This document shows positions 24,990 through 32,420 of a DNA stretch of 35,898 nucleotides, one piece after another. The stretch's first letter is position 1, and the number at the start of each line of letters is the position of its first letter. Below the pieces are notes generated by a model that made no database searches, was not told the DNA's origin, and was given only the letters and a program-made list of their open reading frames with translations. The stretch is from G020354085 sp964629975. Lineage in GTDB: Bacteria; Pseudomonadota; Gammaproteobacteria; Acidiferrobacterales; Sulfurifustaceae. Location of the stretch: the NCBI GenBank assembly GCA_964629975.1, contig CAZVUN010000017.1, forward strand, positions 1-35,898, given 5' to 3'. The position numbers were made by a program, and so were the translations under genes.

Positions 24990-26336
24990 ATGTCCGGCGG
25001 CGGCCCGCAGGCGCACGGCGCGCCGGCTGACAGCGCTACCGCGGCGGTGGAGTCGCTGAGCCACGACGGGCGCGGGGTGGCGCGCCTCGGCGGCAAGGTC
25101 GTGTTCATCGAGGGCGCGCTGCCCGGGGAGACGGTGCGTTTTCGCGTCCAGCGCCGGCGCAAGAGCTACGACAGCGCGCAGCTGCTCGAGGTGCTGGCGG
25201 CGAGCCCGGATCGGGTGACCCCGCCGTGCCCGCACTTTGGCGTATGTGGCGGCTGCTCCTTGCAGCACCTGCACGCGCCGGCGCAGCTCCTCGCCAAGCA
25301 GCGCCAGCTGGCCGACAATCTCGCGCGCATCGGCAAGGTCGAGCCCGCGGCCTGGCTCGCACCGCTCACCGGCCCCGCGTGGGGCTATCGCCGGCGCGCG
25401 CGCCTCGGCGTGCGCCTGGTGCCGAAGAAGGGCGGAGTGCTGGTCGGGTTTCGCGAGCGCCGCCGCAGCTTCATCACCCCCCTCACGCAATGCCCGGTGC
25501 TGGACCCGCGGCTTGCGGCGTTGCTGCCGGCCCTGCGCGAGCTGGTGGGCGCGCTGTCCTGCCCGGAGCGCATCCCGCAGATCGAAGCGGCGGCCGGCGA
25601 CGATGCCACGGCGCTGGTGGTGCGCCACCTCGTGCCCCTGAGCGACACCGACCGGGCGCGGCTGCGCGCCTTCGCCGTCCGGCACGGCGTTCAGCTGCTG
25701 CTGCAACCCGGCGGGCCGGAGTCGATTGTCGCGCTCGAGCCGGCGCTGCCGCGGCCGCTCAGCTACCGCCTGGCGGCGCACGACACCCTCATCGAGTTCG
25801 GACCCGCCGACTTCGTTCAGATCAACGCGCAGGTCAATGCGCAGATGGTCACGCAGGCCCTGGCGCTGCTCGCGCCGCAACCCGGCGAGCAGGTGCTCGA
25901 CCTGTTCTGCGGGCTGGGCAACTTCACACTGCCGCTCGCGCGCCGGTGCGCGCGGGTGCTCGGTATCGAGGCCGAGGCCGCGGCGGTGGTCGCCGCGCGC
26001 GCCAATGCCGCCCGCAATGGCATCACCAATGCCGAGTTCCGCGTGGCCAATCTGTACGACGAGACCGCGCCCGAGCCGCCGTGGGGCGCCTACCGGGCGG
26101 ACAAGCTGCTGCTCGACCCGCCGCGCACCGGGGCGATGCAGGCCATCAAGCAGCTGCACGCGCCGTTGCCGCAACGACTCGTGTACGTGTCGTGCAATCC
26201 GGCCACCCTGGCGCGCGATGCCGGGTACCTGGTGCATGTGCTCGGCTACCGGCTGGCGAGCGCCGGTGTGCTCGACATGTTCCCGCACACCAGCCATGTC
26301 GAGTCGATGGCGCTGTTTGTACAATCCGCCCCATGA
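24990..26336 (+). CDS. rlmD: 23S rRNA (uracil-1939-C5)-methyltransferase
   Basis: RlmD (RumA) methylates U1939 of 23S rRNA with SAM. The 448-residue protein has an N-terminal TRAM domain (about 15-70, VESLSHDGRGVARLGGKVVFIEGALPG), a [4Fe-4S] site from C80, C86, C89 and C168, and a C-terminal methyltransferase domain. The SAM motif is LDLFCGLGNFTLPLA, followed by LLDPPRTG. The catalytic cysteine is C402 in VSCNPATLARD. The cysteine spacing matches E. coli RumA (81, 87, 90, 162). The start is ATG 24990; its stop codon overlaps the next start as ATGA. Confidence 0.94.
   Translation: MSGGGPQAHGAPADSATAAVESLSHDGRGVARLGGKVVFIEGALPGETVRFRVQRRRKSYDSAQLLEVLAASPDRVTPPCPHFGVCGGCSLQHLHAPAQLLAKQRQLADNLARIGKVEPAAWLAPLTGPAWGYRRRARLGVRLVPKKGGVLVGFRERRRSFITPLTQCPVLDPRLAALLPALRELVGALSCPERIPQIEAAAGDDATALVVRHLVPLSDTDRARLRAFAVRHGVQLLLQPGGPESIVALEPALPRPLSYRLAAHDTLIEFGPADFVQINAQVNAQMVTQALALLAPQPGEQVLDLFCGLGNFTLPLARRCARVLGIEAEAAAVVAARANAARNGITNAEFRVANLYDETAPEPPWGAYRADKLLLDPPRTGAMQAIKQLHAPLPQRLVYVSCNPATLARDAGYLVHVLGYRLASAGVLDMFPHTSHVESMALFVQSAP
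26320..26325 (+). promoter_or_regulatory. -10-like element within the rlmD 3' end, before the YkuD gene
   Basis: TACAAT lies seven bases before the ATG at 26333, inside the last codons of rlmD. It matches the spacing seen before the rpfE-like gene and cysM. It could drive a leaderless transcript of the YkuD-nagZ pair, but there is no -35 match and the hexamer could simply be coding sequence. Confidence 0.35.
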
Positions 26337-26830
26337 CCGAGCGCGACCGCTATACCATCGAGGTCGACGTGGCGGCCCAGACCCTGACCCTGCGCGAGCG
26401 CAACGGGCGCGTGGTGCTGCACACGGCGGTGTCGACCGCACGCAACGGGGTGGGCGAGGAAAACGGCAGCGAGCAGACCCCGCGCGGCGAACACTACATC
26501 CGCGCCAAGATCGGTGCCGGGCTGCCGGCCAACGCGGTGCTGGTATCGCGCCGCCCGACCGGCGAGCTGTACTCGCCGGCGCTGCGCGCCGCGTTCCCGC
26601 ATCGCGACTGGATCCTCACGCGCATCCTGTGGCTGTGCGGCCGAGAAAAGGGCCGCAACCGTCTCGGCAAGGTCGACACCATGCGCCGCTACATCTACAT
26701 CCACGGTTGCCCGGACGAGGACCCGATGGGGGTGCCGTCCTCGCGCGGCTGCGTCAAGATGCGCAACCGTGACCTGCTCGAGCTGTTTGAGCGGGTGCCG
26801 GTCGGCACCCGCGTGCTGATCCGGGGCTGA
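26333..26830 (+). CDS. Cytoplasmic YkuD-domain protein, probable L,D-carboxypeptidase
   Basis: This 165-residue YkuD (L,D-transpeptidase fold) protein has the catalytic signature YIHGCPDED with His124 and SSRGCVKM with nucleophile Cys140. The N-terminus (MTERDRYTIEVDVAAQTL) starts directly in the YkuD beta fold. There is no signal peptide, membrane anchor or LysM domain, so it should act in the cytoplasm. Small signal-less YkuD proteins such as LdcV of Vibrio and ElsL of Acinetobacter are known L,D-carboxypeptidases of peptidoglycan recycling, trimming tetrapeptides to tripeptides. nagZ two bases downstream supports that role here. It overlaps the rlmD stop codon. The activity itself is inferred. 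Confidence 0.85.
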   Translation: MTERDRYTIEVDVAAQTLTLRERNGRVVLHTAVSTARNGVGEENGSEQTPRGEHYIRAKIGAGLPANAVLVSRRPTGELYSPALRAAFPHRDWILTRILWLCGREKGRNRLGKVDTMRRYIYIHGCPDEDPMGVPSSRGCVKMRNRDLLELFERVPVGTRVLIRG

Positions 26831-26832
26831 CC

Positions 26833-27855
26833 ATGTCGCTCGGGCCCGTCATGCTCGACCTGGCCGGCACGGAACTGACCGGCGCGGAGCGCGAGCGCCT
26901 GCGCCACCCCCTGGTCGGCGGGGTGATCCTGTTTGCGCGCAACTACGAGTCGCCGGAACAGTTGCAGCGGCTGGTGGCCGCCATCCACGCGCTGCGCGAG
27001 CCGCAGCTGCTGGTCGCCGTCGACCACGAGGGCGGGCGGGTGCAGCGCTTCCGGGCGGGCTTCAGCGCCCTGCCGCCGGCGCGCGTCTTCGGCCGGATCT
27101 ACGACGACAACCCGAAGCGCGCCAAGCGGCTGGCCGAGGCCTGCGGCTGGCTCATGGCGGCCGAACTGCGCGCCGCCGGGGTCGATTTCAGCTTCGCGCC
27201 CGTGCTCGATATCGACCGGGGCGTGAGCGCGGTCATCGGCGACCGCGCCTTTCACTCCGATCCCGAGGTGGTGGCGGACCTGGCGCACGCCTACATGCGC
27301 GGGATGCACCAGGCGGGCATGGCCGCAACCGGCAAGCACTTTCCCGGGCACGGCGCGGTGGCCGCCGATTCGCACCTGGCGCTGCCGGTCGACGAGCGCG
27401 CGCTCGTCGACATTCTGGCGGAGGACGTGGTGCCGTTCGAACGCATGATTCACTACGGGCTGGCCGCGATCATGCCGGCGCACGTGGTCTATCCGCGGGT
27501 CGACGCGCAGCCGGCCGGCTATTCGCGCGTGTGGCTGCAGGACATCCTGCGCCGCCGCCTGGGCTTCCAGGGCGTGATCTTCAGCGACGACCTGTCGATG
27601 CAGGGTGCGCGCGGGGCGGGTGACGTCGTGGCCCGCGCCCGCGCCGCGCTCGGCGCCGGCTGCGACATGGTGCTGGTGTGCAACGACGCGCCGGCCGCGG
27701 AGCGGCTGCTCGACGGCCTCGGCGCGCACGACGATCCGGTTGCGCACCTGCGCCTGGTGCGCATGCACGGCCGACCGGGCGCGACCGGACGCACGCAGCT
27801 CGCCGCCGAGCGCAGCTACCGCGACGCGGTACGCATGCTGCAGAACGTCGCCTAG
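26833..27855 (+). CDS. nagZ: Beta-N-acetylhexosaminidase
   Basis: NagZ is a cytoplasmic GH3 enzyme that removes N-acetylglucosamine from anhydro-muropeptides during cell-wall recycling and so affects beta-lactamase induction. The 340-residue protein has the normal single-domain length. It has VGGVILFARNYESPEQL, AVDHEGGRVQRFR, the acid/base loop KHFPGHG (168-174), DSHLALP, and FSDDLSM, where the first Asp (Asp252) is the expected nucleophile. It lies two bases after the YkuD gene, with which it is surely cotranscribed. No terminator with a T tract follows. Confidence 0.96.
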   Translation: MSLGPVMLDLAGTELTGAERERLRHPLVGGVILFARNYESPEQLQRLVAAIHALREPQLLVAVDHEGGRVQRFRAGFSALPPARVFGRIYDDNPKRAKRLAEACGWLMAAELRAAGVDFSFAPVLDIDRGVSAVIGDRAFHSDPEVVADLAHAYMRGMHQAGMAATGKHFPGHGAVAADSHLALPVDERALVDILAEDVVPFERMIHYGLAAIMPAHVVYPRVDAQPAGYSRVWLQDILRRRLGFQGVIFSDDLSMQGARGAGDVVARARAALGAGCDMVLVCNDAPAAERLLDGLGAHDDPVAHLRLVRMHGRPGATGRTQLAAERSYRDAVRMLQNVA

Positions 27856-27873
27856 CGCCGCGCACCACGCACC

Positions 27874-27907
27874 GGGTCAATCTATTGATTTGAGCGCCGA
27901 TTGACCC
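27874..27907. promoter_or_regulatory. Perfect 9-bp inverted repeat overlapping the speD promoter
   Basis: GGGTCAATC (27874-27882) and GATTGACCC (27899-27907) are exact reverse complements with 16 bases between. The arms lie on either side of the -35 hexamer, and the right arm touches the -10 hexamer. Such a position fits an operator for a repressor of speD. As RNA it could also form a weak hairpin at the end of the nagZ transcript, but it lacks a T tract. Confidence 0.5.
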
Positions 27908-27912
27908 ATAAT
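27885..27912 (+). promoter_or_regulatory. Sigma70 promoter of speD
   Basis: TTGATT (27885-27890) and CATAAT (27907-27912) are 16 bases apart and match the consensus at four and five of six positions. Transcription would begin near 27919, leaving a leader of about 38 bases before the TTG start of speD. Confidence 0.6.
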
Positions 27913-27956
27913 TACGCTACTTTCACCGACAGCCTGTTCACCGAGGGACCCGAGAG

Positions 27957-28808
27957 TTGGATCTGCTAAAGCCGTTAAAGAAACTCAAGCTCGAGAGCTT
28001 CAACAACCTCACCAAGACGCTGAGTTTCAACATCTACGACGTGTGCTATGCCCCGAACGAGGCGGCGCAAAAGGAATACATCCGCTACATCGACGAGGTG
28101 TACAACGCCGAGCGTCTGACGCAGATCCTCACCGAGGTGGCCAAGATCATCGGTGCCAACATCCTCAATATCGCGCGGCAGGACTACGATCCGCAGGGCG
28201 CGAGTGTCACCATGCTGGTCTCGGAGATGCCGCTGCACGAAGAGCCGCTCAATCCGGAGGCGCCCGGCCCGTTGACCGCAACGCTCGCGGCCGAGGCGGT
28301 GGAGCGGCCCGGCACGGAGGCGGTGGTGGCGCATCTCGACAAGAGCCACATCACCGTGCACACCTATCCGGAGATGCATCCGGACAACGGCATCTCGACG
28401 TTTCGTGCCGACATCGACGTGTCGACGTGCGGCAAGATCTCGCCGCTGCGCGCCTTAAACTACCTGCTGCACAATTTCGAGTCGGATATCGTCATCATCG
28501 ACTACCGCGTGCGCGGTTTTACGCGTGACGTGAAGGGCACGAAGCACTACATCGATCACAAGATCAACTCGATCCAGAATTTCGTGGACAAGCAGACGCT
28601 CGCGCGCTATCAGGCGATCGATGTGAACGTGTATCAGGAGAACATCTTTCACACCAAGCTGATGCTGAAGGACTTCAAGCTCGACAGTTACCTGTTCGGC
28701 GTGCGCGAGGGCGAGCTCAGTCCGCAGGACACCAAGGTCATCACCCAGCGTCTGAAGCACGAGAGTGCCGAGATCTTCTATGGCACGAACATGGTGCGGG
28801 TGAGCTGA
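27957..28808 (+). CDS. speD: S-adenosylmethionine decarboxylase proenzyme (TTG start)
   Basis: SpeD decarboxylates SAM to supply aminopropyl groups for spermidine. The 283-residue product is of the E. coli/Pseudomonas type: KKLKLESFNNLTKTLSFNIYD, IIGANILNIARQDYDPQGASVTMLVSE, DKSHITVHTYPEMHP, FRADIDVSTCGKISPL and YRVRGFTRDVKG. Self-cleavage should occur before Ser130 (in DKSH), giving the pyruvoyl alpha chain. The start is TTG 27957: GAGGGA at 27943-27948 is eight bases upstream and no ATG precedes the conserved N-terminus. The protein is about 20 residues longer than E. coli SpeD (264). The excess includes an Ala/Pro-rich stretch before the cleavage site. No speE lies nearby. Confidence 0.95.
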   Translation: MDLLKPLKKLKLESFNNLTKTLSFNIYDVCYAPNEAAQKEYIRYIDEVYNAERLTQILTEVAKIIGANILNIARQDYDPQGASVTMLVSEMPLHEEPLNPEAPGPLTATLAAEAVERPGTEAVVAHLDKSHITVHTYPEMHPDNGISTFRADIDVSTCGKISPLRALNYLLHNFESDIVIIDYRVRGFTRDVKGTKHYIDHKINSIQNFVDKQTLARYQAIDVNVYQENIFHTKLMLKDFKLDSYLFGVREGELSPQDTKVITQRLKHESAEIFYGTNMVRVS

Positions 28809-28831
28809 CGCCGATCCGCGGCGCAGCCGCC

Positions 28832-29515
28832 ATGCGCCGTCGCCCCTCCGGTCCGGCCGGCACCGCCCGGCGGCGCGCCGGCGCCGAGGCGTTCGACCCC
28901 GCGTGCGTCGCCTGTCCGCGTCTTGCGCGCCATCTGGCGCAGGTGCGCCGGCGCCATCCCGGTTATCACGCACGCCCGGTCGCACCGTTCGGCGACCGGC
29001 GCGCGCGCCTGCTCATCGTCGGGCTCGCGCCCGGCATGCACGGCGCCAACCGCACCGGGCGGCCGTTCACCGGCGACTACGCCGGCATCCTGCTGTACCA
29101 GACACTGCACGAACTCGGCTTTGCCAACCGGCCGCAGTCGGTGTCGCGGGGCGATCGGCTGCGCCTGCGCGACTGCCGCATCACGAACGCGGTGAAGTGT
29201 CTGCCGCCGGCCAATCGGCCGATGCCGGCGGAGGTGCGCACCTGCAACCGCTTCCTGGCGGCGGAACTCGACGCCCTCAAGCCGGGCAGTGTCGTGTTGG
29301 CGCTGGGTACGATCGCGCATGCGGCGGTGCTGCGGGCACGCGGCCTGAAGGCCGCCGCCTACGCGTTCGGCCACGGTCGGCGGCATCGCCTGCCCGGGTC
29401 GCTCACGCTGCTCGATTCCTACCACTGCAGCCGCTACAACACCCAGACGCGACGCCTCACACCACCGATGTTCCGCAGCGTCGTGCGCAGCGCGCGCCGA
29501 CTGCTGGCAGAATAA
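28832..29515 (+). CDS. Family 5 uracil-DNA glycosylase (UDGb type)
   Basis: This 227-residue protein removes uracil, and in this family also other deaminated bases, from DNA. The four iron-sulfur cysteines are present: C25 and C28 (CVAC), C123 (VKCLPP) and C138 (TCNRF). Motif 1 is GLAPGMHGANRTGRPFTGDYAG, the UDGb form that lacks a polar catalytic Asp or Asn at the usual position. Motif 3 with SYHCSRYNTQT lies near the C-terminus. It is 23 bases after speD and four bases before uvrC, so it pairs with nucleotide-excision repair. No strong Shine-Dalgarno sequence precedes the ATG. Confidence 0.9.
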   Translation: MRRRPSGPAGTARRRAGAEAFDPACVACPRLARHLAQVRRRHPGYHARPVAPFGDRRARLLIVGLAPGMHGANRTGRPFTGDYAGILLYQTLHELGFANRPQSVSRGDRLRLRDCRITNAVKCLPPANRPMPAEVRTCNRFLAAELDALKPGSVVLALGTIAHAAVLRARGLKAAAYAFGHGRRHRLPGSLTLLDSYHCSRYNTQTRRLTPPMFRSVVRSARRLLAE

Positions 29516-29519
29516 CCGC

Positions 29520-31352
29520 ATGACACTCGATGCCAAGGCGCTGGTGCGGCGCCTGCCGGGCGCGCCCGGCATCTATCGCATGCTCGACGCCAGCGGTGCC
29601 GTGTTGTATGTCGGCAAGGCGCGCAACCTGCGCAAGCGCGTGCAGTCCTACCTGCGCCGTGGCGGTCTGTCGCCCAAGGTGGCGGCGCTCATGCACCATG
29701 TCGCCGACATCGACGTGACGGTCACGCGCACCGAGGGCGAGGCGCTGCTGCTCGAGAACAACCTGATCAAGTCGCTGCATCCGCGCTACAACATCCTGCT
29801 GCGCGACGACAAGAGCTATCCGTACATCTTCGTGTCGGAGCAGCAATTCCCGCGCCTCGGTTTCCATCGCGGGGCACGGCGCGCCAAGGGCCAGTATTTC
29901 GGGCCATACCCGTCGGCGCATGCCGTGCGCGAGAGCCTCAATCTCCTGCAGAAGGTGTTCCGCGTGCGCCAGTGCGAAGACACGTTTTTCCAGAACCGTT
30001 CGCGCCCGTGTCTGCAATACCAGATCAAGCGCTGTTCCGGACCGTGTGTCGGGCTGATCGACGCCGAGCGCTACCAGCAGGACGTACGCCACGCGATCAT
30101 GTTCCTGCAGGGCCGCAGCGCCAGCGTGCTCGAAGAGATGATTGCCCGGATGGAGGCCGCGGCCGGCCGCCAGGACTACGAAACCGCTGCGCTCTACCGT
30201 GACCGCATCGCCGCGCTGCAGCGCATCCGCGAACGCCAGTACGTAAGCGTCGGCGACGGCGAGGCCGACGTGCTCGCCATTGCCACCGACGGGGATGCCG
30301 CGTGCATCAAGGTCGGCTACGTGCGCGGTGGGCTCAACGTCGGTGACAAGACCTTCTTCGTCAAGATCGGTGCGGATGAAACGAGCGCCGCGGTGCTCGG
30401 CGCCTTCCTCACGCAGTACTACCTGGCACAGATCCAGGCTGGGCGACCGGTGCCCGCGCGCCTGTACGTTGCCCAGGCAGTTCCGGACAGGACGCTAATT
30501 GAAAAGGTGCTGAGCGAGCAATTGCAGCACAAGGTCGCGATCGCCGTCGCCAGCCGTGGCGCGCCGCGGCGCTGGGCGGAGATGGCGGCGCTCAACGCGG
30601 CCGATGCGTTGCGCCGCGAGCGCGCCGGCAAGGCCGATCTGCGCGCACGCTTCGAGGCGCTGCGGACGGCGCTCGGGCTCGAGGAGGTGCCGCAACGCAT
30701 CGAGTGCTTCGACATCAGCCATACGCGTGGCGAGGCCGCGGTGGCGGCATGCGTGGTGTTCGACCCGCAGGGCGCCGTGAAGTCCGATTACCGGCGCTTC
30801 AACATCGAGGGCATCGAGCCGGGCGACGACTACGCGGCACTCACGCAGGCGCTGACGCGCCGTTACCGGCGTATCCAGGAGGCCGGCGAGGGCCGCTTGC
30901 CCGACTTGTTGCTCATCGACGGCGGTGCCGGGCAATTGCACGTCGCCGAGGCCGTGCTCGCCGAGCTGCAGATCCAGGACCTGCCGGTCGTCGGTGTGGC
31001 CAAGGGCCGTGAGCGCCGGCCTGGCAAGGAGCAGCTGTTCTTGTCCGGTCGCCAGGGCGCCACTATACTGGCCGGCGACTCACCCGCGCTGCACTTGATC
31101 CAGCAGGTCCGCGATGAAGCCCACCGCTTTGCCATCACCGCGCACCGCGGGCGACGCACCCGATCGCGCGTGACGTCGGCGTTGCAGGGCATTGCCGGTA
31201 TCGGCGAACGTCGCCGCCAGGCGCTGCTCAAGACGTTTGGCGGGCTGCGCGAGGTCGCGCGCGCCGGGGTCGAGGACCTCGAACGCGTGCCAGGTATCAG
31301 TCCGCAGCTCGCACGGCGCATCTACGACGCATTTCACGAACAGGATAACTAG
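29520..31352 (+). CDS. uvrC: Excinuclease ABC subunit C
   Basis: UvrC makes the two incisions around a lesion in nucleotide-excision repair. The 610-residue protein is full length. It has an N-terminal GIY-YIG nuclease domain (PGIYRMLDASGAVLYVGKARNLRKRVQSY), a Cys-rich segment (RQCEDTFF, RPCLQYQIKRCSGPC) and a UVR domain that binds UvrB (about 200-235). The RNase H-like C-terminal nuclease has ECFDISHTRGEAAVAACVVF and LLIDGGAGQL. A tandem helix-hairpin-helix lies at the end (GIAGIGERRRQALLKTFGG, RVPGISPQLARRI). pgsA follows after three bases, as in E. coli. Confidence 0.97.
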   Translation: MTLDAKALVRRLPGAPGIYRMLDASGAVLYVGKARNLRKRVQSYLRRGGLSPKVAALMHHVADIDVTVTRTEGEALLLENNLIKSLHPRYNILLRDDKSYPYIFVSEQQFPRLGFHRGARRAKGQYFGPYPSAHAVRESLNLLQKVFRVRQCEDTFFQNRSRPCLQYQIKRCSGPCVGLIDAERYQQDVRHAIMFLQGRSASVLEEMIARMEAAAGRQDYETAALYRDRIAALQRIRERQYVSVGDGEADVLAIATDGDAACIKVGYVRGGLNVGDKTFFVKIGADETSAAVLGAFLTQYYLAQIQAGRPVPARLYVAQAVPDRTLIEKVLSEQLQHKVAIAVASRGAPRRWAEMAALNAADALRRERAGKADLRARFEALRTALGLEEVPQRIECFDISHTRGEAAVAACVVFDPQGAVKSDYRRFNIEGIEPGDDYAALTQALTRRYRRIQEAGEGRLPDLLLIDGGAGQLHVAEAVLAELQIQDLPVVGVAKGRERRPGKEQLFLSGRQGATILAGDSPALHLIQQVRDEAHRFAITAHRGRRTRSRVTSALQGIAGIGERRRQALLKTFGGLREVARAGVEDLERVPGISPQLARRIYDAFHEQDN

Positions 31353-31355
31353 CCC

Positions 31356-31949
31356 GTGCCCTGGAACGCTCCCAACCTGTTCACGCTCCTGCGTATCCTG
31401 CTGATCCCGCTGTTCGTGCTCGCGTATTACTGGCCGCATCGCGCGGCCAACGAGTTTGCGACGGCACTGTTCATCATCGCCGGCATCACCGATTGGCTGG
31501 ATGGCTACCTGGCGCGACGCCTGGACCAGTACTCGCCGTTTGGCGCGTTCCTCGACCCGGTGGCCGACAAGCTCATGGTGGCTGCGGCCCTGATCCTGCT
31601 GGCCGCGGACTGGCGCGTGACCCAGCTGGTATGGGATCAGCGCGTGTTCACGGTCGTGGTGCTGGTGATTCTCGGCCGCGAGATTGCCGTCTCGGCGCTG
31701 CGCGAGTGGATGGCGGAGGTCGGCAAGCGCGGGCACGTCGCGGTATCGGTCGTGGGCAAGTTCAAGACCACCAGCCAGATGCTCGCTATCGGCATGCTGC
31801 TGTGGCGCGAGCCGCTCGGACCGCTGCCGGTATTCAAGATGGGGGAGGTGCTGCTGTATGTCGCCGCCGCCCTGACCCTGTGGTCGATGCTGAGCTACCT
31901 GCGGGCCGCCTGGCCGAACCTGATCCACCCGGGCAAGGCGGGGTCCTGA
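31356..31949 (+). CDS. pgsA: CDP-diacylglycerol-glycerol-3-phosphate 3-phosphatidyltransferase
   Basis: PgsA is the inner-membrane enzyme that makes phosphatidylglycerophosphate, the committed step to phosphatidylglycerol and cardiolipin. The 197-residue product has the CDP-alcohol phosphatidyltransferase motif DGYLARRLDQYSPFGAFLDP, continued by VADKL, within DGxxAR(x8)GxxxDxxxD. About five transmembrane helices are visible, the first being NLFTLLRILLIPLFVLAYYW. The start is GTG 31356. The uvrC-pgsA-tRNA-Gly-Cys-Leu order matches E. coli uvrC-pgsA-glyW-cysT-leuZ. Confidence 0.96.
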   Translation: MPWNAPNLFTLLRILLIPLFVLAYYWPHRAANEFATALFIIAGITDWLDGYLARRLDQYSPFGAFLDPVADKLMVAAALILLAADWRVTQLVWDQRVFTVVVLVILGREIAVSALREWMAEVGKRGHVAVSVVGKFKTTSQMLAIGMLLWREPLGPLPVFKMGEVLLYVAAALTLWSMLSYLRAAWPNLIHPGKAGS

Positions 31950-31967
31950 CCGCAGCCCTCGACCGGC

Positions 31968-31996
31968 TTGATAGGCGCGCTAACCCCCCGTAAAAT
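31968..31996 (+). promoter_or_regulatory. Sigma70 promoter of the tRNA-Gly-Cys-Leu cluster
   Basis: TTGATA (31968-31973) and TAAAAT (31991-31996) are separated by exactly 17 bases. The -10 is followed by GGCGCC, a GC-rich discriminator of the kind associated with stringent control of stable RNA genes. Transcription should begin near 32003, about five bases before tRNA-Gly. Confidence 0.75.
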
Positions 31997-32007
31997 GGCG
32001 CCTCTTT

Positions 32008-32083
32008 GCGGGCATAGCTCAGTTGGTAGAGCGCAACCTTGCCAAGGTTGAGGTCGCGAGTTCGAACCTCGTTGCCCGCTCCA
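32008..32083 (+). tRNA. tRNA-Gly (anticodon GCC)
   Basis: A 76-base cloverleaf with encoded CCA. The acceptor stem pairs GCGGGCA (32008-32014) with TGCCCGC (32073-32079), and the discriminator is T. The anticodon stem CAACC/GGTTG encloses TTGCCAA, giving GCC. The T loop is TTCGAAC. It corresponds to E. coli glyW in position. Confidence 0.97.
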
Positions 32084-32090
32084 GACGCTT

Positions 32091-32119
32091 CGCGGGGAAG
32101 ACCGCCGGTCTTCCCCGCG
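32091..32119 (+). other. Very stable 13-bp hairpin between tRNA-Gly and tRNA-Cys
   Basis: CGCGGGGAAGACC (32091-32103) and GGTCTTCCCCGCG (32107-32119) are perfect reverse complements around a GCC loop. Only a short TTT (32124-32126) follows, so it is a poor intrinsic terminator. It more likely marks processing of the polycistronic tRNA transcript or limits read-through into tRNA-Cys. Confidence 0.75.
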
Positions 32120-32135
32120 CCCGTTTCCGGTCACC

Positions 32136-32209
32136 GGCTGGGTGGCAGAGTGGTCATGCAGCGGACTGCAAATCCGTGTACGCCGGTTCAATTCCGACCC
32201 CAGCCTCCA
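32136..32209 (+). tRNA. tRNA-Cys (anticodon GCA)
   Basis: A 74-base cloverleaf with encoded CCA. The acceptor stem pairs GGCTGGG (32136-32142) with CCCAGCC (32199-32205), and the discriminator is T, an identity element for CysRS. The anticodon arm CGGACTGCAAATCCG gives GCA. It corresponds to E. coli cysT. Confidence 0.96.
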
Positions 32210-32219
32210 ATTTCCCGTT

Positions 32220-32249
32220 TTGATCCCATCGACCTCTGCTCGCTACACT
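32220..32249 (+). promoter_or_regulatory. Possible separate promoter of tRNA-Leu
   Basis: TTGATC (32220-32225) and TACACT (32244-32249) are 18 bases apart, followed by a GC-rich discriminator. Transcription would begin near 32256, nine bases before tRNA-Leu. The match is moderate, and the tRNA may instead be made only from the upstream promoter. Confidence 0.4.
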
Positions 32250-32264
32250 GCGGGACCGCGCTCG

Positions 32265-32351
32265 GCCCGAGTGGCGGAACAGGTAGACGCAACGGACTTA
32301 AAATCCGTTGGCCGCAAGGCCGTGCCGGTTCGAGTCCGGCCTCGGGCACCA
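32265..32351 (+). tRNA. tRNA-Leu (anticodon TAA)
   Basis: An 87-base class II tRNA with a long variable arm (GGCCGCAAGGCC) and encoded CCA. The acceptor stem pairs GCCCGAG (32265-32271) with CTCGGGC (32341-32347), with discriminator A. The anticodon stem ACGGA/TCCGT encloses CTTAAAA, giving TAA. It corresponds to E. coli leuZ. Confidence 0.97.
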
Positions 32352-32420
32352 TCACGCCGTGGGTGAAAATTCGGGCACGACGCGCGGCAGCAGTCGGGCG
32401 CAGCGCGTACTAGGTTTGCC

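Noticed and set aside
24834..26441. Minus-strand open frame of 535 codons opposite rlmD
   Set aside because: It overlaps the conserved rlmD catalytic domains and shows no protein-like pattern.
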